A stretch of 64,000 nt of DNA from Symbiodinium sp. CCMP2592 (lineage: Eukaryota > Sar > Dinophyceae > Suessiales > Symbiodiniaceae). Shown piece after piece: positions 62,401-64,000 of this stretch (its first letter is position 1; the number at the start of each line of letters is the position of its first letter). The DNA is taken from the NCBI GenBank assembly GCA_905221615.1, contig CAJNDT010004913.1, positions 124,001 through 188,000 of the forward strand, given 5' to 3'. Both the position numbers and the translations under genes were made by a program. The notes under the pieces are model-generated. The model was given only the letters and a program-made list of their open reading frames with translations. It ran no database searches and was not told the origin of the DNA.

Positions 62401-64000
62401 TTCGTAGATCACGGTGAGCTTCCAATTCCCGGCAAGGATAGTCGCTTAGTATTTCTTATTCTCTATGATGGAGCAACAAACTTGTTGACTGCCGAAGTAG
62501 TCCAGGATAAAGAAGAACATACTACAATGTCGATTATGAATGACTACTTTGAGAAATTTCAGATCAACCCAAAGGTTGTAGTTGGAGATCAAGCATTCAT
62601 GACTCCAAAAATGGAGGCTTATTACAATCGGCAGAATATCAAGCCTGTGGCAACAGGACCTGGAACACCATGGCCCAACAGGGCCGAAGCTGCTGTAAGA
62701 TTGCTGAAGCATCAGATTAAGCTCATACTTCAGATCCTGAAGGATGGTGACCCGCAGTATAACGGAATCACCATGAAGTATGGCAACCTCGTTCGCCAAG
62801 CATGTTTGGCAAGAAACTCTTCGATTACCTACGGAGGAGTTACTCCTTTAGAAATGGCCTTTGGAAGGCGTCCTCGAGATGTTATAACACCAGAGAACGC
62901 TGATCCCAATCAGTTGACAGGTAATCCAACTGATACGGAAGTCACTGCGAGAGCCATTAAGGAGCTTGCCAACAGGGCTTACCAAGAGGCACGCCAATCT
63001 GATGATCTGCGTAGAGATCTTGCAGCCAGACTGTCAATGACCCAAGGACCTTTCTCTTTGGGAGATAAGGTTTTCTACTGGTCAGAAGATAAGTCTAAGA
63101 TTGGATCCACTGGGTCCAAACATGGATCTTGGCTAAAAGGAAAGGTGATCTCCGAACTCGGAGGATCCATGGTAGGTGTGGATCTTGGAACACGCATCGT
63201 CCGCGTTAATATCTCAAAACTGAGGAAAAATTATGACATAACATCTGATGTGGAGATTCCTCTCGCGCCTGATGAGGAAACTCTGACGTCAGAAGGTTCT
63301 GACCACGCAAGTTGCATGGTCACCTTCGATGCTTCCCTGCAGTCGACAGACCTAACGATTCCACATCAAGAGTGTCACTGGCAGGTCACCAGCACTGGGA
63401 AGATTGACTTCCTAGAACTCTACGGCGGATCTCCCCGCATGAGTCACAAAGCTGCCCTGTCAGGTCTTCGAGTAGGTCAGCCAGTCGATTTGCGTAGCGG
63501 TCTAGATCTTGAGCAACCGCAAGGTCGCTCCAATCTTCTTAGGATCATCAAGGAACAAGAACCTACTATTATTGTTATGTCACCGGACCATTCTCAGTGG
63601 TCTAGCTGGTACTCACAGTGGAAGAAAGGCTCTGCCAAGAGACTTTCTGTTTTAAAATTCTGTGAATCGGTCGCAGACCACCAAATGAAGCTCGGACGTT
63701 ACTTTGTTCTTGAGAACCCATACTACAGCAGGCTCTGGTCTTCACCAGAAGCAAAACGCCTGTTTTCTAATCATAAGATCAGCTATGAGGTCTGTAACCT
63801 ACAGGCCTATGGCATGAAAGATCCAACAGGATACTATGAATCGAAATCCTCGATTTTTATGCACAACTTGCCACCGCAAGTTTTAATTCCTCTCCAGAGG
63901 CATTCTGCCAAAACGAAATCTCCAACATCTCCACCAGGAGACGAAAAGGGTATTCAAGGCTACGGTCTTAAAACGAAACTCGCACAAGTGTATCCTTATG
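59401..64000 (+). CDS. Gag-Pol polyprotein (copia-type), N-terminal 1533 codons
   Basis: One frame runs from ATG 59401 to the window edge. Residues 1-270 resemble a helical Gag capsid (WFEYEQLIDDWCD, MQRERLVTALTNQGYRIET). Residues 290-450 are Arg/Lys/Gly-rich with GKGKGK runs and no visible CCHC zinc knuckle. An aspartic protease motif LDSGCTRAMG has its Asp at 591. The integrase zinc site is H938/H943 with C973-x2-C976. The catalytic core has D1003 (FVDHGE), D1063 (VVGDQAF) and E1096 (PNRAEAAVR). Residues about 1370-1470 hold SPDHSQW (1394) and VLENPYYSRLW, resembling the methyltransferase-like insert with SPPC and HP motifs found in some dinoflagellate copia elements, here without the PPC Cys. 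RT lies outside the window. Confidence 0.85.
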   Translation, partial: MSSSHSEADGSSQSSGGYENEETSQGPATYVAQSYATSDRMLASLGITPKIAPAYDGTTSWFEYEQLIDDWCDITTLDDTKRGPSLKTRLSGLAAVQKESLNRERLAAPDGVDYFKKKMRPFFVKGEQYVFLWRFLGLFKAWKGNQDFVTWIAKFEIVLQRVKNSWMDLLPEIALEDAHPDFMQAVQADQTFLRLQDATERDTYAARFFETWNKERLDNHRRAFPLNDNLLALLFLVQSDLNEMQRERLVTALTNQGYRIETYTYPVVRQTMFDQFSTTRTGLQDPNIRHSSHKKDRHGRRDQRRKRGGRNFLILDQGEYDGVDGFWLQDEDTLEEGFLAAEDEEAVFWTVDDHEAFVARRFKKGRRPRMRPGSPGRAKGGKRKGRGRFRSYRGKGRANQAEHDPTDSSYFGKGKGKEKGKGGKGKGKGKDKGDKGSSFKGTKSKGKGKDTAKSASLQGDQTGSPQAYESSTAPSWDSWYEDSYYTDSSWNYAAYDDQTSYTYYASQASRRKTRRKKRRNQAGSSGRGTDPSAHQEPVFNSSVSYVPQVSEPSEGQGVETATAVFPLQHTVLSALTERINLDKSPTFVILDSGCTRAMGSRYAVNRLIKAVKQHAPGMIDFTFSPSNTKFSFADSETALIKERVTLWFNTTPRRDTTIEVLDQGRVPILFSIEQMRNLRMTLECSPTADLATCEAFGLYKTPLPISTNNHLVLDLLGFTSTRKYLPKSGTSFSATETALGANKPYVRIPEGRCPACAGQKKAHTYLKGCDKAPEGAADPPSKRISRKKKPLPSDPAESSAKKLDPPEPSGDVPEPSGPSEPSSGSRDKPAESSASHEPPEEERLEVPPAKIKTPKGLKNLLKKSRKYAVKSPVEEKSKVPGADDGTEVRPLESREYPAPGTDSPTGEEIVAEPSPSLPIALRRIHEKLKDPVELYKLHLKHRHMSTDQFKRRTKALQIPKEIYELYDQLVKKCSACQEHVRAPSRAKISGLRSETFGDLTFVDHGELPIPGKDSRLVFLILYDGATNLLTAEVVQDKEEHTTMSIMNDYFEKFQINPKVVVGDQAFMTPKMEAYYNRQNIKPVATGPGTPWPNRAEAAVRLLKHQIKLILQILKDGDPQYNGITMKYGNLVRQACLARNSSITYGGVTPLEMAFGRRPRDVITPENADPNQLTGNPTDTEVTARAIKELANRAYQEARQSDDLRRDLAARLSMTQGPFSLGDKVFYWSEDKSKIGSTGSKHGSWLKGKVISELGGSMVGVDLGTRIVRVNISKLRKNYDITSDVEIPLAPDEETLTSEGSDHASCMVTFDASLQSTDLTIPHQECHWQVTSTGKIDFLELYGGSPRMSHKAALSGLRVGQPVDLRSGLDLEQPQGRSNLLRIIKEQEPTIIVMSPDHSQWSSWYSQWKKGSAKRLSVLKFCESVADHQMKLGRYFVLENPYYSRLWSSPEAKRLFSNHKISYEVCNLQAYGMKDPTGYYESKSSIFMHNLPPQVLIPLQRHSAKTKSPTSPPGDEKGIQGYGLKTKLAQVYPY

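Larger units (their letters stand above)
59160..64000 (+). mobile_element. LTR retrotransposon of Ty1/copia organisation, 5' part
   Basis: A tRNA-Met-like primer-binding site (59305-59316), a Gag-like region, an Asp protease and an integrase occur in the order Gag-PR-IN, which places integrase before reverse transcriptase as in copia elements. The sequence upstream of 59304 should be the end of the 5' LTR. Its outer limit (possibly near 59160) cannot be fixed without the 3' LTR. Reverse transcriptase, RNase H and the 3' LTR lie beyond the window. The frame is intact over 4.6 kb without stops and the surrounding telomere-like repeats are absent inside it, so the insertion looks recent. Confidence 0.85.

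Noticed and set aside
1..64000. tRNA, rRNA or snRNA genes
   Set aside because: I saw no cloverleaf-type tRNA, no conserved rRNA segment and no full spliced-leader RNA gene. A covariance-model scan would be needed to exclude them.

Overview
This window looks like nuclear DNA of a dinoflagellate, probably of the Symbiodiniaceae/Suessiales type. Four things in the sequence support this. First, protein-like segments are tiny exons (often 33-110 nt) far apart in AT-neutral DNA. Second, many of those exons join in frame only if introns start with GC or GA as well as GT. Third, the intergenic and intronic DNA is full of palindromic MITE-like elements and interspersed TTTAGGG/CCCTAAA tracts. Fourth, a 15-nt core of the dinoflagellate spliced leader sits at 49241-49255. 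No rRNA, tRNA, CRISPR array or bacterial-style operon was seen. Most long open frames here are shadows or simple-repeat artefacts; the real exons were found by translating both strands and checking splice signals and reading phase.

Nearly all host genes read on the minus strand, so they are described right to left. (1) About 58.3-52.4 kb: a multi-exon gene of unknown function ending in a basic tail (stop at 52381). (2) 52.3-20.4 kb: a very long gene built from RCC1-like repeats (AFAAL..DGSVVTWG...GGDS..VQ..L..VQQIQA). Each blade is divided among several exons. The chain is phase-consistent for most of 52280-36194, degenerate or gapped at 32-28 kb, and resumes at 22351-20372. (3) 20.1-18.7 kb: exons that join into a C3HC4 RING finger of the MGRN1/LUL E3-ligase type. 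This may be a separate gene or the 3' end of the RCC1 gene. (4) 14.6-8.9 kb: a multi-exon gene of unknown function with good phase continuity. (5) Short C-terminal exons of further minus-strand genes at 6.5-6.2 and 5.3-5.1 kb. (6) At the left edge, the first exon of a protein with a signal peptide followed by a plastid-type transit region and a coiled coil. One small plus-strand gene lies at 2.26-2.91 kb.

The right end (59.3-64.0 kb, plus strand) is the 5' part of an LTR retrotransposon of Ty1/copia organisation: a tRNA-Met-type primer-binding site, then one uninterrupted Gag-protease-integrase frame still open at the window edge.

The most interesting feature is the collection of short palindromic elements: at least fifteen families, several in 5-18 copies, many with clear target-site duplications and some nested inside each other. 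Some abut exon borders. One family A end supplies a splice acceptor (8978) and another a donor (52197). A family F copy sits inside a coding exon with a CAAT duplication, so exact removal restores the frame. Family F ends also carry a donor-like GTTAGT and a branch-like TACTAAC as reverse complements. Together this suggests introner-type elements creating or remodelling introns in both orientations.
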